From: Pseudomonas sp. GL-B-19
GTDB lineage: Bacteria; Pseudomonadota; Gammaproteobacteria; Pseudomonadales; Pseudomonadaceae
Direction: 5' to 3'
Assembly (NCBI RefSeq): GCF_019956415.1
Contig: NZ_JAHBDK010000012.1
Span: 93,685 to 157,684 of the forward strand
Length of the DNA: 64,000 nucleotides
Shown: one piece after another, positions 1 through 8,518 of the stretch
How positions within the stretch are numbered: position 1 is the stretch's first letter
Layout of the letters: every line of letters starts with the position of its first letter
Translations under genes and position numbers: made by a program
The notes under the pieces: generated by a model
Seen by the model: only the letters and a program-made list of their open reading frames with translations
What the model was told of the DNA's origin: nothing
Databases searched by the model: none

Positions 1-207
1 GCTTACGCCAGCTCCAAGATACAAACCTCTGTCATCCTCCGCGACTGCCTGAAAAGACAGCAACGAAAGCAGTGAAACGAAGCCAAGGTTTCGAAAAAAC
101 ATGTGAGGTGGAATCCTTCTACAGATTGTCGATTGTGAGGTGTTCGCCGAGAATTTGAGTGATCGCGAAGACTGATAGAAGTCATTGATTGATATTTTTG
201 AGTGACT

Positions 208-1179
208 TCAATCAGTGTGGGGACTGATGTTCGCTGGTAATTGAAAATACCGTCTTGCCAATGCACGAACAGGGAGCTCTTTGGAAAACAACCAGCCTTG
301 CGCCAATAACACACCTTCTGAAGTCAAGTGCGGTAGTTGCTGTTGAGTTTCGACGCCCTTGGCGACAACGTTAAGTTTTAGAGTCTTGGCGATTTTGGCA
401 ATATGTCGCCACAAGGCATCCTTGGCAGCGATGGTGTCGTGGTTGATGAGCGTAAGATCTATTTTCAGTATGTCGACAGGTACTGATTCGATGAGCGAGA
501 GGCGGAAGTAGCCGGAGCCGACGTTATCAATGGCAATACGATGCCCGCGTGCTCGAAGTCTGTGCAACTGAGTCGCTGCACTTTTTTGGTCTAACAAGGT
601 TTTCTCGGTAATTTCAAAGACGATGGCGGTGGCTGGCAAGTTGTACGCTGCCATGATGTTGGCCACAAAGTCTGGAAAGGTTGGATCGAGAATGTCTTGA
701 GTGGAAAGATTGACTGTGATGTAGAAATTCTTGCACGCCCAAAGATAGGTGCTGTAATCCTCCGCAACCCGGCGTATGACCGAGCGCGTAAGCTCGCAGA
801 TCAAGTCGGACTTCTCTGCCGCCGCGATGAATACGTCCGCCGGAATGATGGCTCCTTTAGAGCTCCAGCGCGACAGCGATTCGGCACCGACCAGGTTACC
901 CGTCCGCAAATTAACTATAGGCTGGTAGTGAACATCCAGCTCATTCGCCCTTATGGCCTTGCGAAGCTGAATGGCGGTTGAGGTGTAATACCTTTCAATC
1001 TTCCGTGCACTGTAGAGCAATACGCCCAGCATAAACGCCAGGGTAATAAATAACTTCCATCCGAGAGCCAGATGCTCAGCAAGACTCCCGGTACAAAACC
1101 ATGCGACCGAGCCCGCCGCAGCCGTTACGCATAAAGCTACCGTGTGCCTTCTAAGCAAAGCTTTATACCCCGTAATCAT
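208..1179 (-). CDS. Membrane-anchored EAL-domain protein, probably degenerate c-di-GMP phosphodiesterase
   Basis: 323 residues. Two membrane segments (about residues 13-30 and 39-57) precede one EAL domain (about 75-310). Active EAL enzymes hydrolyse cyclic di-GMP. The signature reads ESL (Glu100 kept), and Asn157, Glu189 and Lys239 are kept. The usual Asp-Asp metal pair is Asp218-Asn219, and the AEGVET motif reads AKGVET, so the usual glutamate is Lys274. I infer weak or no catalysis and a possible c-di-GMP-binding or protein-interaction role. There is no periplasmic CSS domain and no GGDEF domain. The start is the ATG at 1179, with GGAG six bases upstream. A TTG at 1206 would add nine residues but has no ribosome site. 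A 33-codon gene lies 65 bases upstream on the same strand. Confidence 0.88.
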   Translation of the reverse strand: MITGYKALLRRHTVALCVTAAAGSVAWFCTGSLAEHLALGWKLFITLAFMLGVLLYSARKIERYYTSTAIQLRKAIRANELDVHYQPIVNLRTGNLVGAESLSRWSSKGAIIPADVFIAAAEKSDLICELTRSVIRRVAEDYSTYLWACKNFYITVNLSTQDILDPTFPDFVANIMAAYNLPATAIVFEITEKTLLDQKSAATQLHRLRARGHRIAIDNVGSGYFRLSLIESVPVDILKIDLTLINHDTIAAKDALWRHIAKIAKTLKLNVVAKGVETQQQLPHLTSEGVLLAQGWLFSKELPVRALARRYFQLPANISPHTD

Positions 1180-1244
1180 AAAAAACTCCGAAATACACGA
1201 CTTCAACTTGGTGGGGGCGGCCTGAAGAATTAAAGGTGCGCTTG

Positions 1245-1346
1245 TTAATAGTCAATCAACCAGGCCAGTGCTACACCACATAAGTAGGCGAGAAGACAAA
1301 AGATAATTTTTTGCTTAAGCGGCAGTGAATTTAATCGATAGCTCAT
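1245..1346 (-). CDS. 33-residue single-pass membrane peptide
   Basis: A short gene with a strong ribosome site (AAGGGGG five bases before the ATG). The peptide begins MSYRLNSLPLKQK, continues as one hydrophobic helix (about residues 14-30, rich in Leu, Ala, Cys and Val) and ends LIDY. A basic N-terminus followed by a single helix suggests an inner-membrane peptide with its N-terminus in the cytoplasm. It lies upstream of the EAL gene in the same direction, so the two are probably co-transcribed. I do not recognise a family. Small membrane peptides often regulate a neighbouring membrane protein, and the two-helix EAL protein is the obvious candidate partner. That link is inference. Confidence 0.55.
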   Translation of the reverse strand: MSYRLNSLPLKQKIIFCLLAYLCGVALAWLIDY

Positions 1347-1518
1347 GCTTACCCCCTTGAATTAGAAGTAATCAATATTGGTGGTTAAAATGGATGGATG
1401 AAAATTATTGATTGTTATTTTTTTGGAATTACGTTGTCTAGGCGGTGCGCTTGTTGCAGTGAATGAAAAGCGCCTGCAGTATCCCGCATGAGTAGCATCA
1501 CCTTACCATTTCTAATAC

Positions 1519-2487
1519 TCAGCAGTTGGACGCCGCCAGTTTTGCAGCGTTGCGCCTGGTGGTTTCGGAGGGTGTCACTCCATAAGCATCCTGGTAGGCC
1601 TTGGAAAACCGACTTAGATGCTGGAAGTTCCAGAACATTGCGGTTTCGGTAACCGTTGGCCACGTGTTGCGGATCAAGTCTCGGCGGACATTGGCGAGTC
1701 TTAAATTTCGAATGTAAGCGATCGGAGAAATTCCAAATGTTTCGACGAATCCATGATGCAAGGTGCGAGTCGTAGTCTCAAGTTGTTTTACTAGCGCCTT
1801 CATGCAGAGCGCCTTTTTCAGGTTGTCATGAATGTATTCTATCGCTGCCATCGCAACCTTTCTTCTGGTCGGGATTTTTAGCGAGGAGCGACCAGCAGGT
1901 GTCAGTACCCGGAGTAGAGAAATCAGCAGCACACTTTCAATGGAGGAAGTATCAGGGCGGTCGCGCTGTTCTAAAGGTTGATTGTTGACGTCGTTAACGC
2001 ACGCGTTGATGGCTTGGATGGCAGACTGAATTAATTTGAAATTTGGAACCTGAAAGCGGTATTCTTTTCGATTTGCAAGCATATCGATAGTTGAATTGTT
2101 TTCCAGGCACTGTTTGTAGTGTTCTAAAGTCGTGGTGAGTGTGAAAAGAGTTTCATTTGGCTCGCAAGTGTAATGCACTGGCTCGTCGCTAGTCAGTACG
2201 ATGATTTCGTTAGGTCGTAATTCATGGTTATTTATAGTGGGGCGACCAACGGAAGCTTGTGAAATGGCAAAGGTGACATAGCCGTGAGGCACAGAGCTGA
2301 TAATAGTCACCGCTGAATCAAACTCCAGTCGACTGCATTGAAGTTTGGGACTATTAATGAGCTTATGCTGTCGAATGCTTGCTTCACGCTCTGATGGGAC
2401 AAGGCTCATCTCCCATCGGCCAATTGTTCTATGGGATTTGTCCGCAGGCGTAGAGGTTACACGAAAGACTTCATTGGGGATGCTCAT
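1519..2487 (-). CDS. AraC-family transcriptional regulator
   Basis: 322 residues. The C-terminal third (about 215-320) is an AraC/XylS double helix-turn-helix. Landmarks are AAIEYIHDNL at its start, FVETFGISPIAYIRNLRL linking the two HTH units, and FWNFQHLSRFSKAYQDAYG, the conserved second-helix region. The N-terminal part (about 30-200) looks like a cupin-type sensing domain of the EutR-like kind but has no ligand signature I can name. The start ATG at 2487 has no clear Shine-Dalgarno. Base composition is AT-richer than the metabolic operons to the right. It lies between the EAL/small-peptide pair and two secreted-protein genes, so its targets may be local. Confidence 0.85.
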   Translation of the reverse strand: MSIPNEVFRVTSTPADKSHRTIGRWEMSLVPSEREASIRQHKLINSPKLQCSRLEFDSAVTIISSVPHGYVTFAISQASVGRPTINNHELRPNEIIVLTSDEPVHYTCEPNETLFTLTTTLEHYKQCLENNSTIDMLANRKEYRFQVPNFKLIQSAIQAINACVNDVNNQPLEQRDRPDTSSIESVLLISLLRVLTPAGRSSLKIPTRRKVAMAAIEYIHDNLKKALCMKALVKQLETTTRTLHHGFVETFGISPIAYIRNLRLANVRRDLIRNTWPTVTETAMFWNFQHLSRFSKAYQDAYGVTPSETTRRNAAKLAASNC

Positions 2488-2686
2488 GGAGTTGAACGCT
2501 CTTCAGCTAAATGGATAGTGCTAAGCAATGTGTGTCAACGACTGTGGTGTCGGTCGTTAATGCAACTCAGTCGAGAGAGTTTGACGAGCGATCCATTTGA
2601 TCGCTCCTTGACAGTGACGTCCAAAGAAAATAAGCGCTGAGTGTGACAATTCTTTTACTTCTAAATTTTCACATTCAGCGTATAGA

Positions 2687-3073
2687 CTATGACGCAAACG
2701 CACCTGGCTCGACTTCAGCGCTGTCGTCATTTTTGTCCGTCAATGACTCCGGCATCAGATCCAACGCCGCTGAAAAAACATACGCATCGTTCAATGGTAT
2801 ATCCAATAGGCTTTGAAGTTTGCACGGCGCTATTTTCGAACCAAAGATGGCCGTTTTTTGACTTGTTGGGCCGATGGCTGCGGCATCATAGGCAAACAAA
2901 TCATTGACACGATAGTTGGTGCAAATTTTATATCTGGCTTTTTCATCGCTCAGTGCTTTTTTGTTGCTTTCAATACGTGTCAGGTCGGCACCATGAGGTT
3001 CGTCTTCATAGGCCATGGCCTTGACAGAAAGCAATACACCAAACGATACGGTTGCGAGGTTTTTTAGCTGCAT
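2687..3073 (-). CDS. Small secreted protein, unknown function
   Basis: 128 residues with a clear signal peptide: a short basic start, a hydrophobic core (about 6-17) and a cleavage motif ending AMA before YEDEPHG. The mature part is about 107 residues, acidic, with two cysteines (in KICTNY and APCKLQ) that could form a disulfide in the periplasm. I do not recognise the family. GGAAAG precedes the ATG at a good distance. It lies downstream of another small secreted protein and the ToxR/ToxS-like pair in the same orientation, so it is a candidate target of that regulator. That is inference. Confidence 0.6.
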   Translation of the reverse strand: MQLKNLATVSFGVLLSVKAMAYEDEPHGADLTRIESNKKALSDEKARYKICTNYRVNDLFAYDAAAIGPTSQKTAIFGSKIAPCKLQSLLDIPLNDAYVFSAALDLMPESLTDKNDDSAEVEPGAFAS

Positions 3074-3278
3074 TGACGTGCTTTCCTTATGAATGGCTTT
3101 TCAGGCAGAGCATAGTGTCAGCCGCATCACTGCCACGGCTTGGCCTCTGGATAGTCTCGCTCCAACGAGGCTTATCAAAGTCAAAAACTCATATTTTCGG
3201 AGTGGTCGGTCTATTTGCAGATGACGTCAGGAGCAGCTTTCACTGTATTGAGAGGCTATGCAGCCAGAAAAAATATTA

Positions 3279-3578
3279 TCAAAGTGGAATGAGTGATAAA
3301 TCTTGACGCTCATTAGTCATGTTTTTGGGGGGGGAGGGGCGTTGGTCGTTTGTCGCCTCTTCCTCCTCGTGGAACTCATTTTCAGAGTAGATTTTTAGAT
3401 GCGACAATTTTAGTTTCTCATTCGGACTCAATTCTATTTCATAAATTTCGATTTCCGCGCTACCGATAGAGTACTCATTGTGGGCCATCGAATGAAATGG
3501 TATTGCAGCCAGAGATAGAGCTACCAGGATCTTGGATATCATCGATTTTACGGCTCGCAAAAAAATAGTTGTTTTCAT
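3279..3578 (-). CDS. Small secreted protein, unknown function
   Basis: 99 residues. The N-terminus (ISKILVALSLAAIPFHSMA) is a convincing signal sequence, preceded by 12 residues if translation starts at 3578. An in-frame ATG at 3542 would give a more usual signal-peptide length, and neither start has a strong ribosome site. The mature part is about 65 residues, highly acidic (EFHEEEEA) and ends in a proline-rich tail. Codons for that tail contain an eight-base C run (G on the plus strand, about 3328-3335), a possible slippage point. No family recognised. It follows the membrane regulator pair at 3856-5156 after a 277-base gap in which I see nothing certain. Confidence 0.5.
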   Translation of the reverse strand: MKTTIFLRAVKSMISKILVALSLAAIPFHSMAHNEYSIGSAEIEIYEIELSPNEKLKLSHLKIYSENEFHEEEEATNDQRPSPPKNMTNERQDLSLIPL

Positions 3579-3855
3579 CTACCACCCCAGGAAAAGTTGT
3601 TTTGAAGGAGTATGAAGCTGAAACATAACTTTACAGGCGGTCATGAAGTTTGTTTGGAGAAGCCGGGAGCCGGTCTTTGTGCTGAGAGATAGCAGGCACG
3701 GCTCCGAAACTATAGAGGAGAGACTTTGAAGGGAAAGGGCGCCTGACTCAAATCAGTAATTCTTATTTTTTTGTTTGAGTCGGCTTTAGCGGCGCAAGGA
3801 GTATCAAGTCCTGTTGCCTGGTCGAATATGCGTGACGTGATTGACAATAGATGGC

Positions 3856-4338
3856 TTAGTGATTCATGCAGCGCAAGCGGCCAAAGTCGTGCACATAAAA
3901 GCATACGGCTTTTTTATCGGTGGTAGGGATTAATTCGTAGTTTAGAACAGCGCCTTCTTGCAGAGCGAACTGGCGCCTGAAAAAGAGATCGGGTGTTTTT
4001 TCAATGGCGAATAGCTCGTCATCCTGGCTAAGTTTGACATTACTTACTTTTATCTGAACGTGATGATAGCTTTCTCGGATGACATCCGCCGTGATCGTAG
4101 CGTTGCGGATCTTTCCGTTCAGGCTTTCCAGAGTGGTTTGCGTAAGTCGGCCGTGCCCGATGGTCAGATATTCTTCAGAGTTGAGTTGATTTAAATCTTC
4201 GAGCCATTGTCGAGTGATTGTTTGATAACTGGTATTTTCCATGTAATAAGATGGCGAATACATCAACGAAAAAATACAGGCAGCGTTGATAACTCCCAGC
4301 ACTATCCAGTGAGCAATTGACGGTATTCTTAGCTTCAT
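3856..4338 (-). CDS. ToxS-like membrane partner of the adjacent regulator
   Basis: 160 residues from the ATG at 4338, which overlaps the stop of the upstream regulator as ATGA. One N-terminal membrane segment (about residues 10-27) is followed by a periplasmic domain of about 130 residues that ends with two cysteines (C146 and C157). I see no sequence signature of a named family. Size, topology and coupling match the ToxS, TcpH and PsaF type of co-regulator, which protects or modulates a ToxR-like partner in the periplasm. Assignment by topology and position only. Confidence 0.6.
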   Translation of the reverse strand: MKLRIPSIAHWIVLGVINAACIFSLMYSPSYYMENTSYQTITRQWLEDLNQLNSEEYLTIGHGRLTQTTLESLNGKIRNATITADVIRESYHHVQIKVSNVKLSQDDELFAIEKTPDLFFRRQFALQEGAVLNYELIPTTDKKAVCFYVHDFGRLRCMNH

Positions 4339-5156
4339 GGCGTTGCTTCCAAACATTGTTGGATCATCACGGCGAGGTCTTTTTGGTTGCTATTTAACTG
4401 TAAGTTTGCAGTGCTTAGGTCCGGACGAACGCACGACACGGAATAGTTTGTTTTAAAGAGATTCAACCAAACCTGACCCTTTAAATTTGGCGAAAGCTGT
4501 TGAACCTGTTTAGCCGAAAGATCCCGCAGTGATTGAGCTTCTGCGACGCTGTTACCTACTGCATGAATGACCAATTCGTTCACTTGTACACTGGAAATTT
4601 CTATTTTCGGTGTGTCGAAGCCCGAATGGAAACCAGTGAAGGCGCATACTCCCAAGGTCAAGACATAAGCGACTGACAGGGATTTTTTAATGTAAGTAGA
4701 TTTTATGGTTTTTCCTGATGACTCCAGGACACCATCATTTTCGGTTAGCGGAAGCGCTTCAATGGCGGGTACAGCAGGTTGTGCGGCTTCATCGGAAGGC
4801 GTCAGAAAGTCTGTTTGTACATCGACAACATAGTGACGGTTGAAGCAATAGCCTCTTCGAGGAACCGTCATCAAAATCTCGTGATCTCGACTGTCATTCA
4901 AAATGTTTCTAAGTGAGAAAACGGCCTGATTCAAACTGCCAGAGGCGACGACGCGGTCATTCCAGGTGTAGTCGATGATTTCCTCACGGCTTTTAGTCTG
5001 ACCGGGTTCCATAAGCAGCAGGTCCAGTAGACGCGATTCAGCTCTACCTATCGTGGTGTTTTGCACATCTCCATAGGGTGTCGTGATGGAAAGCAAGGCG
5101 GTGTCTGGGTCAAAAACGGCCATGGAACCATTTTTCAACTTGAAGGCGTAACGCAT
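4335..5156 (-). CDS. ToxR/CadC-like membrane-bound winged-helix regulator
   Basis: 273 residues. Residues about 10-105 form an OmpR-type winged helix. Landmarks are AESRLLDLLL, the SREEIIDYTW helix, and TVPRRGYCFN at the wing, typical of ToxR/CadC proteins. There is a linker rich in Pro and acidic residues (115-150), one membrane helix (about 159-176) and a periplasmic domain of about 95 residues with two cysteines (C242, C268). Such proteins bind DNA from the membrane and read a periplasmic signal directly. AAGGAT precedes the ATG. The gene is translationally coupled to a ToxS-like partner. Target genes are unknown; the small secreted proteins downstream are the nearest candidates. Confidence 0.85.
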   Translation of the reverse strand: MRYAFKLKNGSMAVFDPDTALLSITTPYGDVQNTTIGRAESRLLDLLLMEPGQTKSREEIIDYTWNDRVVASGSLNQAVFSLRNILNDSRDHEILMTVPRRGYCFNRHYVVDVQTDFLTPSDEAAQPAVPAIEALPLTENDGVLESSGKTIKSTYIKKSLSVAYVLTLGVCAFTGFHSGFDTPKIEISSVQVNELVIHAVGNSVAEAQSLRDLSAKQVQQLSPNLKGQVWLNLFKTNYSVSCVRPDLSTANLQLNSNQKDLAVMIQQCLEATP

Positions 5157-5707
5157 GAGAATCCTTCGATCGGGTGGATCTGGCTGGCTATTAAGACAGT
5201 TTTGATAGGCCGGATTTGACGTAATACATATTTGTCAGGGGATGAACGGCTACGAGCGGGCATACGCGGAAGGTGCAGAGAGAGCCACTAGACAATGCTG
5301 GGACAGCCTATCAAAAATCTCACTGGAATCAAGCAAGGGTAATCCACGAGGGTTCAATCGAGGTCCATGATGATGCTCGGTACGAATAATGTGCGCTATC
5401 CGAAAACTGCAAGGCAGGGGGTTGAGACTGAGTTCTATTTGACACACAAGCCTGCGGTTTGGCCGAACTGATTCCCATTTGCTGACAGGACATTTTTGCC
5501 CCTCAAGCAGATTGAAGCCATGTATTTGAGTGAGATACAGGCGAGGGTAGGGGATAAGGGAAGTGAAGTTCCTTCAGAGGCAGGGCGAACTTAAATTGTT
5601 GATCGCATAACTGGGTAATTACATCGGAACATCAATTAAGTTATCCGGAAAAATTGTCAGTTCGCAACGTTGATATCGGGGTATTCGAAGAAGAATAACC
5701 ATCGGGA
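5157..5707. other. Intergenic region without a supported gene
   Basis: About 550 bases between the ToxR-like gene and the glycine-zipper protein gene. It must hold the promoter of the minus-strand regulator. A 65-codon minus-strand frame (5250-5447) has no ribosome site and no protein-like composition. No repeat or RNA structure stood out. The AT-rich stretch at about 5590-5700 could be a promoter or terminator area. Confidence 0.5.
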
Positions 5708-6169
5708 TCAAGGCAAAACGTTGTAGCCACGCTGTTGCAGGCAACTGCTGTACACCGAGTTGTTGGCGGTGATGCTTTGCTCGGTCGCTCCACTGTTTTG
5801 TCTGCGCTCCTGGCGTTGTCTTGATCCCCCGACCACCGCGCCAGCTACCGCTGCGCTGTGTGCACGGTTCTGGCGATAGTCTTGCTTGATATCGTCGTCG
5901 ATCTGGTCATAGACGTTGTCATGTTGGTTGCCCCGAACCTGCGCTGCAGTGGCTCCGGCGACGGCGGCGGTGGCAGCGCCTTTTACCCGACCACCGGATG
6001 GCACGGTGTTTTGTATCGGGAATTGAGCATTGGCCTGTGATTGGCAGGTACTGGTGTCTTGCTGAATTGTCTGGGACGTTTGCCCTTTTAGTGGAACCAC
6101 CGTCACCGCCAACGCGCCAGAACTGGCGAGCAACACTAATGACGATAAGGTAAAGGTCAGTATTTTCAT
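5708..6169 (-). CDS. Secreted glycine-zipper-like protein
   Basis: 153 residues from the ATG at 6169. A signal peptide ends near GALA (about residue 21). The mature protein has two small-residue helices, VKGAATAAVAGATAAQVRG and SAAVAGAVVGGSRQ, of the alternating Gly/Ala type seen in glycine-zipper envelope proteins. The helices flank a polar stretch rich in Asp, Gln and Asn. Two cysteines are present (STCQSQ and SSCLQQRGY), and the CLQQRGY ending is common to this group of Pseudomonas secreted proteins. I infer an outer-membrane or periplasmic location. Specific function unknown. Confidence 0.75.
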   Translation of the reverse strand: MKILTFTLSSLVLLASSGALAVTVVPLKGQTSQTIQQDTSTCQSQANAQFPIQNTVPSGGRVKGAATAAVAGATAAQVRGNQHDNVYDQIDDDIKQDYRQNRAHSAAVAGAVVGGSRQRQERRQNSGATEQSITANNSVYSSCLQQRGYNVLP

Positions 6170-6311
6170 CAAGTCGGACTCTCGTTAGATATCGTTACGT
6201 GGCCTAACGGTTTGTTTAGGGAGACGCGGCTCAAACCCCATGCTCGCGATGCAATCCCATGACAATGGATGGCAGGCAATTCAACGTTTGCAATGGGGTA
6301 TTACGCGGTTA

Positions 6312-6992
6312 TTACTGCTTGGAAAGCAGTGCCTGCATGTCGTTCGTCATCTCTTTGAGTGCGGCCTTGAAGTCATTGGCAGCTATTGGCTGGCTGGCAT
6401 TATCCAATGTCTCGCCGAACACCTTGCGTACCACCTTGACGACGGGCAAACCGGTTTTTGCATCGATCAGGTCGGCTTCGATATACATTTCGGCTGTCTG
6501 ATCGCGATGCCCGGTGGCTGCTTGTGTTGCCCCGACAATAGCAGAGATCGGTACGGCCTCATACCAATGCATGCCCTCGTTGGTGGCGCTGACCTCGGTG
6601 ATCGCCGCATGCAAGATCAATGTCCGAGAATCGGCGGGTGCTTGCTGTGCATCCGAGATGATTGTGTAGGTGGGGGCAAAGGCGTTCTTGACACTGTTGC
6701 TCGCCATGGTCTGCACGTCTTGCAGGGTTTTCAGGTTGATGCGATCGCTCGGCTTCGGCGCTGGATACAGCTCTACCTGCTTGAACACGACAGTGGAATA
6801 AGCGCGAGGATCAAACCCTGGCTTTACCCAGCGCAGCACCTTTTTTTCGCTCGGCGTAGTTTGCTCTTCCAGTCCCTGATAATTGGCCAGGAAGCCCGAA
6901 TATTGCTCCTGCTCAGTGACCTTCGAGACACAGCCGACCTGAAACACGCTACTCAAAGCAATTCCCACTATCCATTTATTCGACATGCCCAT
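6312..6992 (-). CDS. DUF3313-type lipoprotein
   Basis: 226 residues if started at the ATG at 6992 (a second ATG two codons on, at 6986, is equally possible). The signal peptide ends in a lipobox (FQVGC), so the protein is probably lipid-anchored. The body (YSGFLANYQGLEE, then a WVKPGFDPRAYSTVVFKQVELYP-type segment, then an EADLIDAKTG strand) matches the DUF3313 pattern found in many proteobacterial lipoproteins of unknown role. The C-terminus is a charged helix. The reading frame continues open 51 codons upstream, but that part is not protein-like. It lies beside another envelope protein gene in the same orientation. Confidence 0.78.
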   Translation of the reverse strand: MGMSNKWIVGIALSSVFQVGCVSKVTEQEQYSGFLANYQGLEEQTTPSEKKVLRWVKPGFDPRAYSTVVFKQVELYPAPKPSDRINLKTLQDVQTMASNSVKNAFAPTYTIISDAQQAPADSRTLILHAAITEVSATNEGMHWYEAVPISAIVGATQAATGHRDQTAEMYIEADLIDAKTGLPVVKVVRKVFGETLDNASQPIAANDFKAALKEMTNDMQALLSKQ

Positions 6993-7524
6993 GTGTTCTG
7001 TTCTCAAGTGATGAAAGTTGTCATTCAGTTTCCGACCTGGTCCCAGGTGCTGACCTGAGCTACGCAAAGCGCGAGCTTGTACGTCGGTCAATGCGGGGCG
7101 CATCCTGCCCGGAGTGGCTGGATAATCCGAATCAATAACCCTCAAAAACTATTAAACTGAACCGCCAGAGTGTGTCCGTCCCGCAGCCCCCTATGGCAGG
7201 CGGCTATTTGCGCAGAACGTATCGGTCTGATGAGCGAGCCCTGATCGCAAAGGCGGCAGGTCAGCGTTGCCGCATGATGTCCATTAATACCTGTTGACCA
7301 GCAATTCTCCTGTCGGGCGTTGCCGCGCGCATTGATGCAGAGGCTGAACCACCGTCGCCCGACCATCCGCCACTGGCATCCATATCTCGCAACACCGGGC
7401 CTCTGTCACGAAATGAAAAGCCATTGTCGTCTGATGAGAAGCGGCTCCAGAGGCAGCAACCTACAGTCCAATCAGCGCAATTCGACGCAGCAAGCCAACA
7501 TTGCAGATTGGAGAATAAGAAATC
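6993..7524. other. Promoter region of the seven-gene catabolic operon
   Basis: About 530 bases between the divergent lipoprotein gene and the quinone oxidoreductase gene. The promoter of the plus-strand operon must lie here. I found no gene, no clear operator palindrome and no adjacent regulator gene, which is unusual for a catabolic operon. Confidence 0.45.
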
Positions 7525-8505
7525 ATGGCCAAAGCCGTTCGCTTTTACGAAACCGGTGGTCCCGAAGTCCTTCGTTATGAAGACGTCGAAGTCGGCGATC
7601 CTGGTCCAGGCCAGGTTCGTCTTCGTCATGTAGCGGTTGGCCTGAACTATGCCGACACCTACTTTCGCAATGGCACCTACCCGATCCCTATGCCAAACGG
7701 CATGGGCGTTGAGGCTTCCGGTGTGGTCCAGGCTATCGGCGAAGGTGTGACCAACGTTCAAGTGGGTGATCGCGTCACCTACACCGGTTTCCTCAACACC
7801 TTGGGTGCCTACAGCACCGAGCGTCTGATCGCGGCCGCGCCGTTGATCAAGTTGCCGGAAACCATCAGCTTCGAAACGGCCGCGGCCATGACCATGCGTG
7901 GTCTGACCTCGTCGTACCTGATGCGCCGCATCTACGACTTCAAGGCCGGTGACACTATTTTGCTGCACGCCGCCGCTGGTGGTGTGGGCCTGATCGTTTC
8001 GCAGTGGGCCAAGCTGCTCGGCGTGAACGTTATCGGGACCGTGTCCACCGAGGCCAAGGGTGAAATTGCCCTGGCTCATGGTTGCACCCATGTCATCAAT
8101 TACAGCCATGAAGACGTTGCTCAACGCGTTCGCGAGATGACGGACGGTGTGGGTGTCAACGTTGTGTTCGACAGCGTTGGCAAGAACACCTTCATGGGTT
8201 CCCTGGATTCGCTCAAGCGTCGCGGCTTGATGGTGTGCGTCGGCACGGCGTCCGGCCCGATCCCGGCCTTCGACCCGGTAATGCTGGCAATGAAAGGCTC
8301 GCTGTTCCTGACCCGTCCGGCCCTGGCCGACTACATCGCAGACCCGGCGGAAAAAGCCGACCTGGCTGGCGAGCTGTTCGACCACGTCGGCAGCGGTCGG
8401 ATCAAGATCGAAATCAATCAGCACTATGCCTTGCAAGACGCTGTCCAGGCCCATCGCGACCTAGAGTCACGCAAGACTACTGGCTCGTCGATTTTCGTCA
8501 TTTAA
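7525..8505 (+). CDS. NADPH:quinone oxidoreductase family protein
   Basis: 326 residues, the usual length of zinc-free QOR enzymes of the medium-chain dehydrogenase superfamily. A GroES-like N-terminal half is followed by a Rossmann domain with AAAGGVG at 149-155, the nucleotide-binding signature of this family. There is no zinc-binding cysteine cluster. It would reduce quinones or an unsaturated carbonyl with NADPH in the cytoplasm. GGAG precedes the ATG. First gene of a same-strand run ending at 13916; the next gene starts 13 bases after its stop. Inside this operon it may act on a pathway intermediate rather than on quinone itself. Confidence 0.92.
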   Translation: MAKAVRFYETGGPEVLRYEDVEVGDPGPGQVRLRHVAVGLNYADTYFRNGTYPIPMPNGMGVEASGVVQAIGEGVTNVQVGDRVTYTGFLNTLGAYSTERLIAAAPLIKLPETISFETAAAMTMRGLTSSYLMRRIYDFKAGDTILLHAAAGGVGLIVSQWAKLLGVNVIGTVSTEAKGEIALAHGCTHVINYSHEDVAQRVREMTDGVGVNVVFDSVGKNTFMGSLDSLKRRGLMVCVGTASGPIPAFDPVMLAMKGSLFLTRPALADYIADPAEKADLAGELFDHVGSGRIKIEINQHYALQDAVQAHRDLESRKTTGSSIFVI

Positions 8506-8518
8506 GGAGCTACCAGCC

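Noticed and set aside
5250..5447. 65-codon minus-strand frame
   Set aside because: No ribosome site, no protein-like pattern.
7261..8454. A 397-codon minus-strand open frame
   Set aside because: Antisense to the quinone oxidoreductase gene, which has the AAAGGVG motif and GGAG start.
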